Of a stretch of DNA of 63,821 nucleotides, positions 44,358-53,674 are shown in pieces. The stretch lies in assembly GCA_025056565.1 (NCBI GenBank), contig JANWWA010000017.1:1-63821 (forward strand), written 5' to 3'. The stretch is from Chloroherpetonaceae bacterium. GTDB taxonomy: Bacteria > Bacteroidota > Chlorobiia > Chlorobiales > Thermochlorobacteraceae. Below the pieces are notes generated by a model, which saw nothing but the letters and a program-made list of their open reading frames with translations, ran no database searches and was not told the origin of the DNA. Position 1 is the first letter of the stretch. The number at the start of each line of letters is the position of its first letter. The position numbers and the translations under genes were made by a program.

Positions 44358-46260
44358 TGGTTTCACTTGATTGTTCTAATGCAAACTGCATTTCGTAGAA
44401 GCGCTTATACAGCCCATCTTGTTGCAAAAGCGAGAAGTGGTTACCACGCTCACGAATTTCACCGCGCTCCAAAACAAGAATTGTGTTCGCATTCTTAATG
44501 GTTGAGAGACGATGCGCAATCACAAGCGCTGTGCGCTGCTGCATAGCTTGATCTATGGCGTCTTGCACCAGTTTCTCAGATTCATTGTCAAGGGCGCTGG
44601 TGGCCTCATCAAAGATGAGCATTGGCGGATTCTTGAGCATAGCCCGCGCAATTGAGAGACGCTGACGCTGACCGCCCGAGAGACGCACGCCGCGCTCGCC
44701 AATTACAGTTTGATACTGCTCAGGCAATTCCATAATGAAGTGATGCGCATTGGCAATTTTAGCAGCTGCCACAATTTCAGCTTCACTGACTTCTCGCCCC
44801 GCACCATAGCGAATGTTGTTTGCGACGGTGTCATTGAAAAGCACAACCTCTTGGCTCACTACGCCAAAGAGCCGCCTTAAGTCTTGCAAGTCAAACTCCT
44901 TGATATTGATGCCATCAATCAGAATAGCACCTCGCTCGACATCGTAGAAGCGCAAGAGCAAATCTACAATCGTTGACTTGCCAGAGCCGGACGGTCCGAC
45001 CAACGCGACCACTTCACCCACACGAATTTCAAACGACACATCTCTTAGCACATACTGCTCTCCATAACGGAACCAGACTTTTTCAAATGTGATACCTTTT
45101 TCAATTCTGGAGATGCGGCGCTTGCCACTTTGAATCTTGGGTTCAGTATCCAAGATTTCGAAAAGCTGGGCTGCGGCACTCATTCCTTCTTGAACGCGTG
45201 CATTGGTTTCGGCAATCACCTTAATCGGACTCATTATCGAGTAAAGCCCAAAGGCAAAGAAAACTAACTCTGATGAGGTCATCTCGCCTTGAAACACTTG
45301 CAATCCACCAAACCAGAGCACACCTGCAATCGCCGAAATGCCCAGCGTTTCATTCAGTGGGCTAAGCGCACCGCGTAGACTGTAGATTTTTAGCGTGGCT
45401 CGACGATACAAGTCTGTCAGGGTGGCAAAGCGTTTCGCCTCGAAGGCTTCTGTAACCATCGCTTTGACCAGTTTAATGCCGCTGAAGACTTCCTGCGCAC
45501 GGGCATTCATCTCGCCTGATCGGTCTTGAATTACATCAGCTTGCCTTCGAATGACTTGGCTAATAAAGCGAATTGCCGCAAGGCTTAGAAGCGAAACGCC
45601 GAAGGCAAAAAGTGTGAGTTTCCAGCTTACAATTATCAGCACGGCAAGGTAGCACACGGCCAAAATCCCATTGCGGAGCAGGTTCATCAAGCTACCACTT
45701 ACTTGTGTTTGAATGAGGTAAATATCGCTACCGACGCGCTGCATTAGCATTCCAACCCGATGCCGATGAAAGTAGTCCAAACCAAGTGAGAGAATTTTCT
45801 CAAAGACGTGGTTACGCAGCTTGTTTGCGCTCTTGGTCTCGACATAGACCATCAAGCGATTGTTTAAGTAGAGAAAAAAGTTTTTGAGCAGAAATGTAAT
45901 GACAAGAAATAGACAGATATTGCGCAGCGTGTTTTCTTGCGTGTCACTGTAAAGCAAGGCTTTTAGGTAAGCGAGAACTTGTTCTTTTAGGCGCTGTGAG
46001 TCCAGCGCGCTTAGCGCAGTTGGCGATATGCTTGCCGTCGCTGTGATCTGTTCAGGCATTGTAGCAACGCTAGCGCCGGCTTTGTTTGTGCTAAATACGG
46101 CATCTAACAACGGCAGAATCGTATAGATGGATACCACGCTGAAAAGTGAGGTGAGTAGCCCCAACACAACGGCAAGAATAAGGTGTCGCCCGTCGGGCGC
46201 AAGATAGCGCAGCACGCGTAAGTAGAGCCGTGTGTTACTCGCTTTTGCAGGTTTAGCCAT
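44347..46260 (-). CDS. MsbA-like ABC transporter, fused permease and ATPase
   Basis: A 637-residue half-transporter. The membrane domain (~residues 15-345) has six predicted helices with a long Ser/Thr/Ala-rich insert between helices 1 and 2 (~residues 58-95). The ATPase has Walker A VGPSGSGKSTI, Q loop FGVVSQEVVLFN, signature LSGGQRQRLSIARAML, Walker B MLIFDEATSALD and H loop ALVIAHRLSTI. Homologues flip lipid A or polyprenyl-linked glycans across the inner membrane; adjacency to three GT9 genes supports a glycolipid. ATG at 46260 (MAKPAKAS) chosen. Confidence 0.93.
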   Translation of the reverse strand: MAKPAKASNTRLYLRVLRYLAPDGRHLILAVVLGLLTSLFSVVSIYTILPLLDAVFSTNKAGASVATMPEQITATASISPTALSALDSQRLKEQVLAYLKALLYSDTQENTLRNICLFLVITFLLKNFFLYLNNRLMVYVETKSANKLRNHVFEKILSLGLDYFHRHRVGMLMQRVGSDIYLIQTQVSGSLMNLLRNGILAVCYLAVLIIVSWKLTLFAFGVSLLSLAAIRFISQVIRRQADVIQDRSGEMNARAQEVFSGIKLVKAMVTEAFEAKRFATLTDLYRRATLKIYSLRGALSPLNETLGISAIAGVLWFGGLQVFQGEMTSSELVFFAFGLYSIMSPIKVIAETNARVQEGMSAAAQLFEILDTEPKIQSGKRRISRIEKGITFEKVWFRYGEQYVLRDVSFEIRVGEVVALVGPSGSGKSTIVDLLLRFYDVERGAILIDGINIKEFDLQDLRRLFGVVSQEVVLFNDTVANNIRYGAGREVSEAEIVAAAKIANAHHFIMELPEQYQTVIGERGVRLSGGQRQRLSIARAMLKNPPMLIFDEATSALDNESEKLVQDAIDQAMQQRTALVIAHRLSTIKNANTILVLERGEIRERGNHFSLLQQDGLYKRFYEMQFALEQSSETNAT

Positions 46261-46365
46261 ACCGCAATATCTCAATTTTCACACAATCTTTTTGATAGCG
46301 GCAGCAAAAGACAGGCGACACACTCGCCGCTGTACGCTTCGCCTATTTGCTTTTCGCCTATCGCA

Positions 46366-46647
46366 TCACGGCACCACTTTGACGCCACGCCAGAATGCCA
46401 CATATCCTTTGATTCGCTTCGCATGCTCCTTTGGGTCGGGGTAATACCATGCGGCATCTTTGTTGACCTCACCATCCACCACTACATCGTAGTAGCTCGC
46501 TACGCCTTTCCAGCTGCAGACTGTTTTTAAGTCGCTCTCCCTAAGAAATTCTTTTCGGACGGACTCTGGCGGAAAGTAGTGGTTTCCCTCCAGCTCAATC
46601 GTTTGGTCGCTTTCTGCAAGCACCTGATTTTTCCAAATTGCTTTCAT
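46366..46647 (-). CDS. DUF427-domain protein
   Basis: A 93-residue protein of the DUF427 family (MKAIWKNQVLAESDQTIELE, NHYFPPESVRKEFLRES, then WKGVASYYDVVVDGEVNKDA and AWYYPDPKEHAKRI). It is a small beta-fold protein widespread in bacteria; function is unknown. ATG at 46647 is preferred; a frame start at 46740 would add an unlikely Ser/Cys-rich extension. It precedes the MsbA-like gene in the same direction with a 105-nt gap. Confidence 0.88.
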   Translation of the reverse strand: MKAIWKNQVLAESDQTIELEGNHYFPPESVRKEFLRESDLKTVCSWKGVASYYDVVVDGEVNKDAAWYYPDPKEHAKRIKGYVAFWRGVKVVP

Positions 46648-46779
46648 CGCTGAAGTGCAAGTTTGACTGCTGCAGCAAAAACCAGTTTCGCTTTGCCACA
46701 ACGCTGCTACGCTTCTTAGCGTTTTTTGTTGTGTTCGCATCTCCTGCTCAGTTCTCTCTAACTTTTATTACTTTTGCGC

Positions 46780-46810
46780 TTTGTGAAGCCAGAGTTTTTT
46801 CCTATTATTG
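46780..46810 (+). promoter_or_regulatory. rpsA: Bacteroidetes-type promoter for rpsA
   Basis: TTTG (46780-46783), exactly 19 nt, then TATTATTG (46803-46810; one mismatch to TAnnTTTG). It lies about 130 nt before the rpsA ATG, leaving a 5' leader of roughly 120 nt, a length often used for S1 autogenous control. Confidence 0.62.
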
Positions 46811-46939
46811 CAGCCCTTTCCCCGAGGGCAATTGTTCAGGGAAAGACAGTTTTGAGCAGATTTCGTTAACCATAAAACCCGGCGTTCCTCCTCTCTGGGA
46901 ACAGCACCGGCGAAAAACAAGAGAGAAAGGATAATCTGA

Positions 46940-48766
46940 ATGGCAGAAACGCAAGTCGCTGAAGCAACGGCTCAACACGATAAAGCAAATGGCAGCACTG
47001 CAGCAGCAAGCGATACGGTGAAGACAAAGAAGCCCACCCGTGTTCGATTCTTTGCTGACTATCAAGATGAAGAATTGAAGCGGCTGGAATCAATGTATTC
47101 TGAGACGCTCAGCGAACTCACTGAGGGCGAGATTGTAAAGGGACGGGTGGTGCATATCTCCGACAAGGATGTCTCTGTCGATGTCGGCTTCAAGTCTGAG
47201 GGCATCATTCCTCTCATTGAATTCCGTGACCCCAGCGAGCTTAAAGTAGGCGATGAAATTGAAGTCTATCTGGAAAGCATTGAAGACAAGTCAGGGCAGC
47301 TTATTCTCTCTAAGCGCAAAGCGGACGCGTTACGGATTTGGGAGAAAATCTACGAGTCGCTCGAGAAGGGCACGACCATTATGGGCAAAATTGTTGCACG
47401 CGTCAAAGGCGGTATGACCGTCTCACTTAGTGGCGTCGAGGCCTTTTTGCCCGGGTCGCAAATCGATGTCAAGCCTGTGCGTGATTTCGATGCGCTGGTG
47501 GGACAAACAATGGAGTTTCGGGTCGTCAAGATTAATCCTCTTACGCAAAACATTGTCGTCAGCCACAAGGTTATCCTCGAAGCAGAGTATGAAGCCCGCC
47601 GCAAAGAAATGCTGGCTAACATCAAGGTGGGTATGGTGCTTGAAGGCACTGTGAAAAACATCACCGACTTTGGCATTTTCGTCGATTTGGGTGGATTAGA
47701 CGGCCTTGTGCACATCACGGATATTACTTGGGGGCGCATTACACATCCCTCCGAAGCCGTTAAGCTTGATGACCCAATCAAGGTTGTAGTAATCGGCTAC
47801 GACGAAGAAAAGCAGCGCGTCTCGCTGGGAATGAAGCAACTGACGCCGCATCCGTGGGAGAATATTGACGCCAAGTATCAAGTCGGTATGAAAGTGAAAG
47901 GCAAGGTGGTCTCAATTACGGATTACGGCGTATTTGTTGAAATTGAGAAGGGCATTGAGGGGCTTGTGCACATTAGCGAGATGAGCTGGACTCAGCACAT
48001 CAAGCACCCCAACCAGTTCGTCTCTATGGGGCAGGAAGTCGAGTGCGTCATTTTGAACATTGACAAGGAGAATACCAAACTCTCGCTTTCAATGAAGCAA
48101 GTGGAGGCTGACCCATGGCTGAAGCTGGCTGAGAAATATGCCCCTGACACAATTCACAAAGGCATCGTGCGCAACCTTACGGATTTTGGGGTCTTTGTAG
48201 AACTCGAGCCCGGCGTTGACGGTCTTGTGCATATCTCAGATCTTTCTTGGACAAAGAAAATCCGTCACCCCGGCGAGTTGGTTAAGAAGAATGATGAAAT
48301 CATGGTCAAGGTGCTTAAAGTAGATGTCAAGGCACGACGTATTGCACTGGGACACAAGCAAATCACAGAAGACCCCTGGCCTACCTTTGAGGCTGCTTAT
48401 ACCGTTGGCACTGAGACCAAAGGCAAGATTACTCAAATCATTGAGAAAGGGGTGGTTGTCGAGCTGCCTCTGGGCGTGGATGGCTTCGTGCCCGCTTCCC
48501 ATCTTTTGCAAGGTGGCGTACGCGACATTCACTCTTCATTCAGAATCAATGATGAACTGCCTCTGAAAGTCATTGAATTTGACAAAGAAAATCGCCGCAT
48601 TATTCTCTCTGCTTTGGAGTATTTCAAAGGCAAAAGCAAAGAGGAAATCGAGGAGTATATGCGTGCGCATCCTAACGAAAAACAAAAGATTCAAGAAGCC
48701 TCGGCAGCACTTGATGTGCCGCCCGCGGCAGAGTCTGCACCAACTAAGCCTGAGCAACCTGAGTAG
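46940..48766 (+). CDS. rpsA: 30S ribosomal protein S1
   Basis: Binds mRNA and helps initiation on the 30S subunit. The 608-residue protein has six S1 RNA-binding repeats, recognisable by GxVxxxxDxGxFVxL-type stretches: [60 protein letters not shown] and others through ~residue 560. N-terminal linker (~50 residues) and C-terminal Ala/Pro-rich tail exceed E. coli S1 (557). AAAGGA lies upstream of the ATG. A perfect hairpin terminates it. Confidence 0.96.
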   Translation: MAETQVAEATAQHDKANGSTAAASDTVKTKKPTRVRFFADYQDEELKRLESMYSETLSELTEGEIVKGRVVHISDKDVSVDVGFKSEGIIPLIEFRDPSELKVGDEIEVYLESIEDKSGQLILSKRKADALRIWEKIYESLEKGTTIMGKIVARVKGGMTVSLSGVEAFLPGSQIDVKPVRDFDALVGQTMEFRVVKINPLTQNIVVSHKVILEAEYEARRKEMLANIKVGMVLEGTVKNITDFGIFVDLGGLDGLVHITDITWGRITHPSEAVKLDDPIKVVVIGYDEEKQRVSLGMKQLTPHPWENIDAKYQVGMKVKGKVVSITDYGVFVEIEKGIEGLVHISEMSWTQHIKHPNQFVSMGQEVECVILNIDKENTKLSLSMKQVEADPWLKLAEKYAPDTIHKGIVRNLTDFGVFVELEPGVDGLVHISDLSWTKKIRHPGELVKKNDEIMVKVLKVDVKARRIALGHKQITEDPWPTFEAAYTVGTETKGKITQIIEKGVVVELPLGVDGFVPASHLLQGGVRDIHSSFRINDELPLKVIEFDKENRRIILSALEYFKGKSKEEIEEYMRAHPNEKQKIQEASAALDVPPAAESAPTKPEQPE

Positions 48767-48780
48767 CGTAGCACAGTCTC

Positions 48781-48810
48781 GGGCGGACTCTCAGTCCGCC
48801 CTTCTTGTTT
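48781..48810 (+). terminator. Rho-independent terminator for rpsA
   Basis: Perfect 9-bp stem GGGCGGACT (48781-48789) / AGTCCGCCC (48793-48801), 3-nt loop, then TTCTTGTTT. It starts 15 nt after the rpsA stop. The remaining gap to gdhA (to 49052) has no gene. Confidence 0.92.
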
Positions 48811-49052
48811 CAAGTTAGCCGGCAGAAAGACCAATAGGCTCACGCAACTGCTGCGCATCACAGACTACATTCCTCTTAATACTCTCTGTTTAGCAAGGCT
48901 TTCTCAATTTTGTTTTGCTGCGGCTTTTTGTAACTTCACAGCCCAATTTTACTACACAAAATGGCAATTGAGGTAAGCCTTGTGATACTCACTCACATCA
49001 CCCTCCTGAGCAGGGAGTTTCCTTTCTTCAAACATACTTCCAGTATTTAACT

Positions 49053-50342
49053 ATGACAATTCAGCAAAGTCTCTATAAGGAACCTGCACCGATCAAGGAT
49101 AAAGAGAATCCCTTTGAGTCCATGATGGCGCGCTTCGAGGTTGCGGCACAAATTTTGAACCTCGAAGAAGGGGTCTATGAGTATCTCAAAACTCCCGTCA
49201 AGCAAATCATCGTCTCTATCCCAATTCAGATGGATAGTGGCAAGATTGAAGTCTTTGAGGGCTATCGCGTCATTCACAACGATACGCTTGGACCGTCGAA
49301 AGGAGGGATTCGATATGCGCCTGATGTAACTTTAGATGAAGTTAAAGCCTTAGCCGCATGGATGACTTGGAAATGTGCTATCTTGAACCTACCCTTTGGC
49401 GGCGCAAAAGGTGCGGTGAAGTGTGATCCCTCCAAGCTCACGCAAGTGGAAATTGAAAAAATTACGCGCCGCTACACAGCCAATCTTATGTCTGTCTTCG
49501 GACCTGATAAAGACATTCCTGCCCCTGACCTCAATACAAATGAACAGACGATGGCTTGGATTATGGATACCTACTCTATGCATGTGCAGCGCACGGAAAA
49601 TGCAGTTGTTACTGGCAAGCCGATTATTCTGGGCGGGTCTTTGGGTCGCAAGGAAGCCACAGGTCGTGGGGTGATGATTTGCACCTTAGCGGCAATGGAT
49701 AAGCTGGGTATGTCGCCCACAAGTTCTACCGTCGTGGTGCAAGGCTTTGGCAATGTTGGCTCCGTTTCGGCAAAATTGCTCTACGAACAAGGTTGCAAAA
49801 TCGTAGGAATTAGTGACATCACGGGTGGCTACTACAACCCAAATGGGTTTGATATACCCAAAGTGATTGAGTATGTGCAGAAGAATAAATCGCTGGCTGG
49901 GTATACGGAAGGCGACCCTATTACGAATGAAGAGCTTCTGGAGCTACCATGCGATGTGCTGGTGCCTGCTGCGCGCGAAGACCAAATCACGGCGCGTAAT
50001 GCTCACAAACTTCGCTGCCGCCTGATTGTGGAGGGCGCTAATGGACCGATGACAGCTGATGCTGAGCCGATTGTTTCCGATAGAGGCATTCACACCGTGC
50101 CCGATATCTTAGCGAATGCGGGTGGTGTCACGGTTTCGTACTTCGAGTGGGTGCAAGATAGGCAAGGTTACTTCTGGTCGCTTGAGCGCGTCAACCGCCG
50201 CTTGGAACGCGCCATGCGTAATGCCTTTGAAGCTGTCTATCAAACAGCCCAAGCATACAAGCAAACCTTGCGCATCGGGGCATACATTTTAGCTATTGAT
50301 AAGGTCGCCAAGACACTCAAGCTGCGTGGCATTTATGCCTAA
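49053..50342 (+). CDS. gdhA: Glu/Leu/Phe/Val dehydrogenase, probable glutamate dehydrogenase
   Basis: Reversibly aminates 2-oxoglutarate. The 429-residue protein has the dehydrogenase dimerisation/catalytic domain with GPSKGGIRYAPDVTLDEV, the catalytic lysine in LPFGGAKGAVKCDP, PAPDLNTNEQTMAWIMDTYS, and the Rossmann domain (VVVQGFGNVGSVSAKLLYEQ) at ~residues 230-250. Length and PAPDxxT pattern match hexameric glutamate dehydrogenases of the NAD/NADP short type; coenzyme not decided. It is followed by two successive hairpin terminators. Confidence 0.93.
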   Translation: MTIQQSLYKEPAPIKDKENPFESMMARFEVAAQILNLEEGVYEYLKTPVKQIIVSIPIQMDSGKIEVFEGYRVIHNDTLGPSKGGIRYAPDVTLDEVKALAAWMTWKCAILNLPFGGAKGAVKCDPSKLTQVEIEKITRRYTANLMSVFGPDKDIPAPDLNTNEQTMAWIMDTYSMHVQRTENAVVTGKPIILGGSLGRKEATGRGVMICTLAAMDKLGMSPTSSTVVVQGFGNVGSVSAKLLYEQGCKIVGISDITGGYYNPNGFDIPKVIEYVQKNKSLAGYTEGDPITNEELLELPCDVLVPAAREDQITARNAHKLRCRLIVEGANGPMTADAEPIVSDRGIHTVPDILANAGGVTVSYFEWVQDRQGYFWSLERVNRRLERAMRNAFEAVYQTAQAYKQTLRIGAYILAIDKVAKTLKLRGIYA

Positions 50343-50461
50343 ACATTACGAAAAGTAGCTTCAGGCAATTACTTTTTGTAACAACTCTTTCTTGAAGTGT
50401 GCAAATTCAGCAAGATTTTGCAGGGAAAAGTTTGGCACGGTTTTGGATGTTAGCACTGGTA

Positions 50462-50490
50462 GAGATAACGCAAGTTATCTCCGTGTTTTT
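50462..50490 (+). terminator. First of two tandem terminators after gdhA
   Basis: Perfect 8-bp stem GAGATAAC (50462-50469) / GTTATCTC (50474-50481), GCAA tetraloop, followed by CGTGTTTTTGTTTTG. It lies about 120 nt after the gdhA stop. Confidence 0.85.
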
Positions 50491-50509
50491 GTTTTGGGTG
50501 ATGAGGGGG

Positions 50510-50544
50510 GGCATACTGGGCAACCAGTATGCCTTTAATTTTTT
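50510..50544 (+). terminator. Second tandem terminator after gdhA
   Basis: Perfect 10-bp stem GGCATACTGG (50510-50519) / CCAGTATGCC (50524-50533), again with a GCAA tetraloop, followed by TTTAATTTTTT. It starts 29 nt after the first and is stronger. Confidence 0.92.
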
Positions 50545-50578
50545 CCGAAATTTCCCCCAATCTCTGGCAGAATAATTG

Positions 50579-50586
50579 TAAATTTG
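50579..50586 (+). promoter_or_regulatory. Bacteroidetes-type -7 box for the ArsA gene
   Basis: TAAATTTG matches TAnnTTTG and lies 46 nt before the ArsA ATG, directly after the second gdhA terminator. The -33 position is poor (CCCC 19 nt upstream), so only the -7 is supported. Confidence 0.4.
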
Positions 50587-50631
50587 CCGTCAATCGAAGG
50601 CAAGCGTAACCTGACGCAATCGCTGTACACT

Positions 50632-51837
50632 ATGCGAATTATTTTCTTTACAGGGAAAGGTGGGGTTGGAAAGACCAGCTCAGCAGCTGCTACGGCTCTA
50701 CGCTGTGCAGAGCTTGGCTACAATACGGTTGTGATGTCTACTGACCCAGCCCATAGCTTAGCTGATTCACTTGGCGTGCCGCTTTCTGGAAAGGTGCAAA
50801 CTGTTCTGCCACGGCTTGATGCTGTCGAGGTCGATCCTTATGTTGAATTGAATGAAAACTGGGGTGCGATTCGCGATTTCGTGGCAAGCCTTCTCATCAC
50901 GCTCGGCGCTGAAGAAAGCATCGCTGGCGAACTTGCTTCTATCCCTGGAATGGCCGAACTGTTTAGCTTATTGCGCTTGCGTGATTTTTACAGCAAAGGG
51001 CAGTATGATGTCGTTGTCGTAGATATGGCGCCAACGGGCGAAACTTTGCGTCTGCTTTCACTGCCCGAAGTCTTGGCTTGGCTGCTGAAGGTTACGCGTG
51101 TCATTGAAAAATACATTATGGCGCCAGTGCTTCGTCCTATCTCGAAAGTCACTCCCGGTCTTGACAAAATTGTCGCCCCTGAGCACGTTGCGATGATGTG
51201 GGACCGCTCTTTAGACCGCTTGAAAGACATTCGCGAGATTATGGACAAAAAAGCCGTTACTTCCGCCCGCCTTGTCATGAACCCTGAAAAGATGGTTATT
51301 GCCGAATCGCAGCGTGCAATGACTTATCTTAACCTCTACGGTATGCATGTCGATGCCGCTATTGTAAACCGTGTTATCCCCGAAGAAGCCAAAGACGGCT
51401 ACTATGCCGAGTGGTATGCGTCGCAAAAGAGATACTTAGAGATTATTGAGAATGACTTTTCACCGATGCCTATTTTTAGAGTGCCCTTATTTAAGAGCGA
51501 AGTTACAGGTATTGACCGCCTTCGGCTTCTTGCAGAGAAACTTTATGGCGATGTTGACCCTGCAAAACTGCTCTATGAAGAAAAGCCGATTGCAATTCGT
51601 CAAGAGGAACATGGCGCCGTGCTGCGCTTAAAACTCCCTTTTGCTCCGACTGACAAGATTCAGCTCTCACGCTTGGGTGCAACGCTCACTTTGCGTGTTG
51701 GCACACGATACCGCGACATTGTGCTGCCTGACTCACTAGCAGGCTTAGAGCCACAAGAAGCCCTCATGCTTCAAGATGGGTATCTGGAAATTAAGTTCGT
51801 GCAGCCTGCGCTGGCTGAAGCTCCATCAGCAAGATAA
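50632..51837 (+). CDS. ArsA/Get3-family ATPase with C-terminal HSP20-like domain
   Basis: A 401-residue deviant Walker A P-loop ATPase. IIFFTGKGGVGKTSSAAATA (residues ~3-22) has the family KGGVGKT motif; SDTA-like VVMSTDPAHSLADS follows, then DVVVVDMAPTGETLRLLSLP. Residues ~320-395 form an ArsA_HSP20-type beta domain (LPFAPTDKIQLSRLGATLTL). No arsB or arsR is near, and no Cys triad for arsenite binding was seen in the usual place, so a Get3-like client role, or the chlorosome-associated role proposed for Chlorobi ArsA homologues, is as likely as arsenic export. ATG 50632 chosen. Confidence 0.88.
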   Translation: MRIIFFTGKGGVGKTSSAAATALRCAELGYNTVVMSTDPAHSLADSLGVPLSGKVQTVLPRLDAVEVDPYVELNENWGAIRDFVASLLITLGAEESIAGELASIPGMAELFSLLRLRDFYSKGQYDVVVVDMAPTGETLRLLSLPEVLAWLLKVTRVIEKYIMAPVLRPISKVTPGLDKIVAPEHVAMMWDRSLDRLKDIREIMDKKAVTSARLVMNPEKMVIAESQRAMTYLNLYGMHVDAAIVNRVIPEEAKDGYYAEWYASQKRYLEIIENDFSPMPIFRVPLFKSEVTGIDRLRLLAEKLYGDVDPAKLLYEEKPIAIRQEEHGAVLRLKLPFAPTDKIQLSRLGATLTLRVGTRYRDIVLPDSLAGLEPQEALMLQDGYLEIKFVQPALAEAPSAR

Positions 51838-51883
51838 CCCCTAAGTACGCCGCTTCAAAGCAAGCATATTACACCACGTTGCT

Positions 51884-51899
51884 CACTACTTTTGTAGTG
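51884..51899. promoter_or_regulatory. Perfect 16-nt palindrome upstream of pyrG
   Basis: CACTAC (51884-51889), TTTT, GTAGTG (51894-51899). It includes TACTTTTG (51887-51894), a match to the TAnnTTTG -7 consensus, about 100 nt before the pyrG ATG. It could be an operator or a hairpin in the leader; nothing decides. Confidence 0.35.
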
Positions 51900-51997
51900 C
51901 CACAGCGCCGCCTATGTTTTTGATGCGGAAGTTTTGGCGGTGTGGATTAACTTTGCCAAAGTCTTCACTCGGGTCTCTAACGCAAATTTTTTCAGTT

Positions 51998-53674
51998 ATG
52001 TCTCGCGCTAAAACAGTCAAGCACATATTTGTAACGGGTGGTGTGGTTTCATCGTTAGGTAAAGGCATTATGTCTGCCTCGCTTGGTGCTTTGCTTAAAG
52101 CTCGCGGTCTGCGCGTTACAATTCAGAAATATGACCCCTACATTAATGTAGATCCCGGAACTATGTCGCCCTACCAACACGGCGAGGTCTATGTAACGGA
52201 CGACGGCGCAGAGACGGACTTGGATTTAGGCTACTACGAGCGCTTTCTCGATGTTGTAACCTCGCAAGCGAACAACGTCACAATGGGGCGCATTTACAAA
52301 GACGTAATTGATAAAGAGCGGCGAGGTGATTACTTGGGTGTAACAGTGCAAGTTGTGCCTCACGTGATTGATGAAATCAAGCGCAGAATGTTGGAATTAG
52401 CTCATACTGGCAAGTATGATATTATCATCACCGAAGTAGGTGGGACGGTCGGCGATATTGAAGCCTCTCCTTTTCTGGAAGCAATGCGACAACTCAAACT
52501 GCAGCTCGGGGCTCGCAACCTTATCAACATTCATCTGACGCTTGTGCCATTCATCAAATCGGCTATGGAGCTAAAAACCAAGCCGACGCAGCATAGCGTC
52601 AGAATGCTTTTGGAATCTGGCGTGCAGCCCGATATTCTCGTTTGCCGCAGTGAAAAATCGCTTTCTAAAGACATTAAGCACAAAATCGGTCTTTTCTGCA
52701 ATCTCTCTGACGCTGATGTCATTAGCTTGCGCGATGCAGAGACAATTTACGAAGTGCCTCTCATTTTGCACGAGGAGGGCTTAGACAGCCTCGTGTTAAA
52801 AAAGCTCGGCGTGCGCAGCCAAACCGAGTGCGACCTCAGTGATTGGGCGGCTTTTTCGCACAAGGTTAAGTTTCCCAAAGATGGCACAGTGCGTGTGGCG
52901 CTCGTCGGCAAATACACGGAGTATCCTGATGCATACAAGTCTATTTTTGAAGCCTTTGTGCACGCTGGTGCGGCAAACGATGTCAAAGTGTTGGTCAAGC
53001 TACTACGCTCCGAAGACATTGAGGACGGGAAAATCACGATTGATGAGGCGCTTCGTGACGTTTCAGGTGTCTTGGTTGCCCCTGGCTTTGGCAGTCGCGG
53101 CATTGAAGGCAAAATTGAGGTAATCCGCCATGTGCGAGAGCGCAACATTCCATTCTTCGGCATCTGTCTCGGTATGCAATGCGCGGTTATTGAATTTGCT
53201 CGCAATGTTTGTGGCTTGGAGGGTGCAAATTCTACGGAGTTCCAGAAAAAGACAAAATACCCCGTGATTGATTTAATGGAGACGCAGAAGCACATTACAG
53301 AGAAAGGGGGCACGATGCGCCTAGGCAGTTATCCGTGTGTTCTGGAGGAGGGCACTAAGTCGTTCAAAGCATATGGAAAGCAGCTTATTACGGAGCGGCA
53401 TCGACATCGATATGAGTTTAACAATCAATTTCGTGAGCTGTTTCAGTCAAAAGGTATGGTGCTGGCAGGGGTTTCGCCTGACAATGAACTGGTGGAGATT
53501 ATTGAGCTGCCTTCGCATCGCTGGTTTGTGGGCGTGCAGTTTCATCCAGAGTTAAAATCACGCGTGCACAAAGTGCATCCGCTTTTTAACGCATTTGTAG
53601 CGGAAGCTAAAGCCTTCCGTGATGAGCGCCTTAGTGAAGAAATCAGTGAGGCAATGCAAACCGTGCCGAAGTGA
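51998..53674 (+). CDS. pyrG: CTP synthase
   Basis: Converts UTP to CTP using ATP and glutamine. The 558-residue protein has the synthetase domain starting [20 protein letters not shown] with the P-loop, [20 protein letters not shown], and [15 protein letters not shown], then the class I glutaminase domain (~residues 300-545) with GFGSRG, nucleophile Cys in [14 protein letters not shown] and HPE in QFHPELKSR. The ATG at 51998 starts the conserved part; an upstream in-frame start would add 28 residues. Its stop overlaps the start of the channel gene. Confidence 0.97.
   Translation: MSRAKTVKHIFVTGGVVSSLGKGIMSASLGALLKARGLRVTIQKYDPYINVDPGTMSPYQHGEVYVTDDGAETDLDLGYYERFLDVVTSQANNVTMGRIYKDVIDKERRGDYLGVTVQVVPHVIDEIKRRMLELAHTGKYDIIITEVGGTVGDIEASPFLEAMRQLKLQLGARNLINIHLTLVPFIKSAMELKTKPTQHSVRMLLESGVQPDILVCRSEKSLSKDIKHKIGLFCNLSDADVISLRDAETIYEVPLILHEEGLDSLVLKKLGVRSQTECDLSDWAAFSHKVKFPKDGTVRVALVGKYTEYPDAYKSIFEAFVHAGAANDVKVLVKLLRSEDIEDGKITIDEALRDVSGVLVAPGFGSRGIEGKIEVIRHVRERNIPFFGICLGMQCAVIEFARNVCGLEGANSTEFQKKTKYPVIDLMETQKHITEKGGTMRLGSYPCVLEEGTKSFKAYGKQLITERHRHRYEFNNQFRELFQSKGMVLAGVSPDNELVEIIELPSHRWFVGVQFHPELKSRVHKVHPLFNAFVAEAKAFRDERLSEEISEAMQTVPK

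Noticed and set aside
47041-47060. GTTCGATTC resembling a tRNA T-loop
   Set aside because: Lies inside the rpsA coding sequence with no acceptor, D or anticodon stems around it.
51884-51899. Palindrome upstream of pyrG as a terminator
   Set aside because: Only 6-bp stem, no U-tract after either side; retained only as an operator-like candidate.
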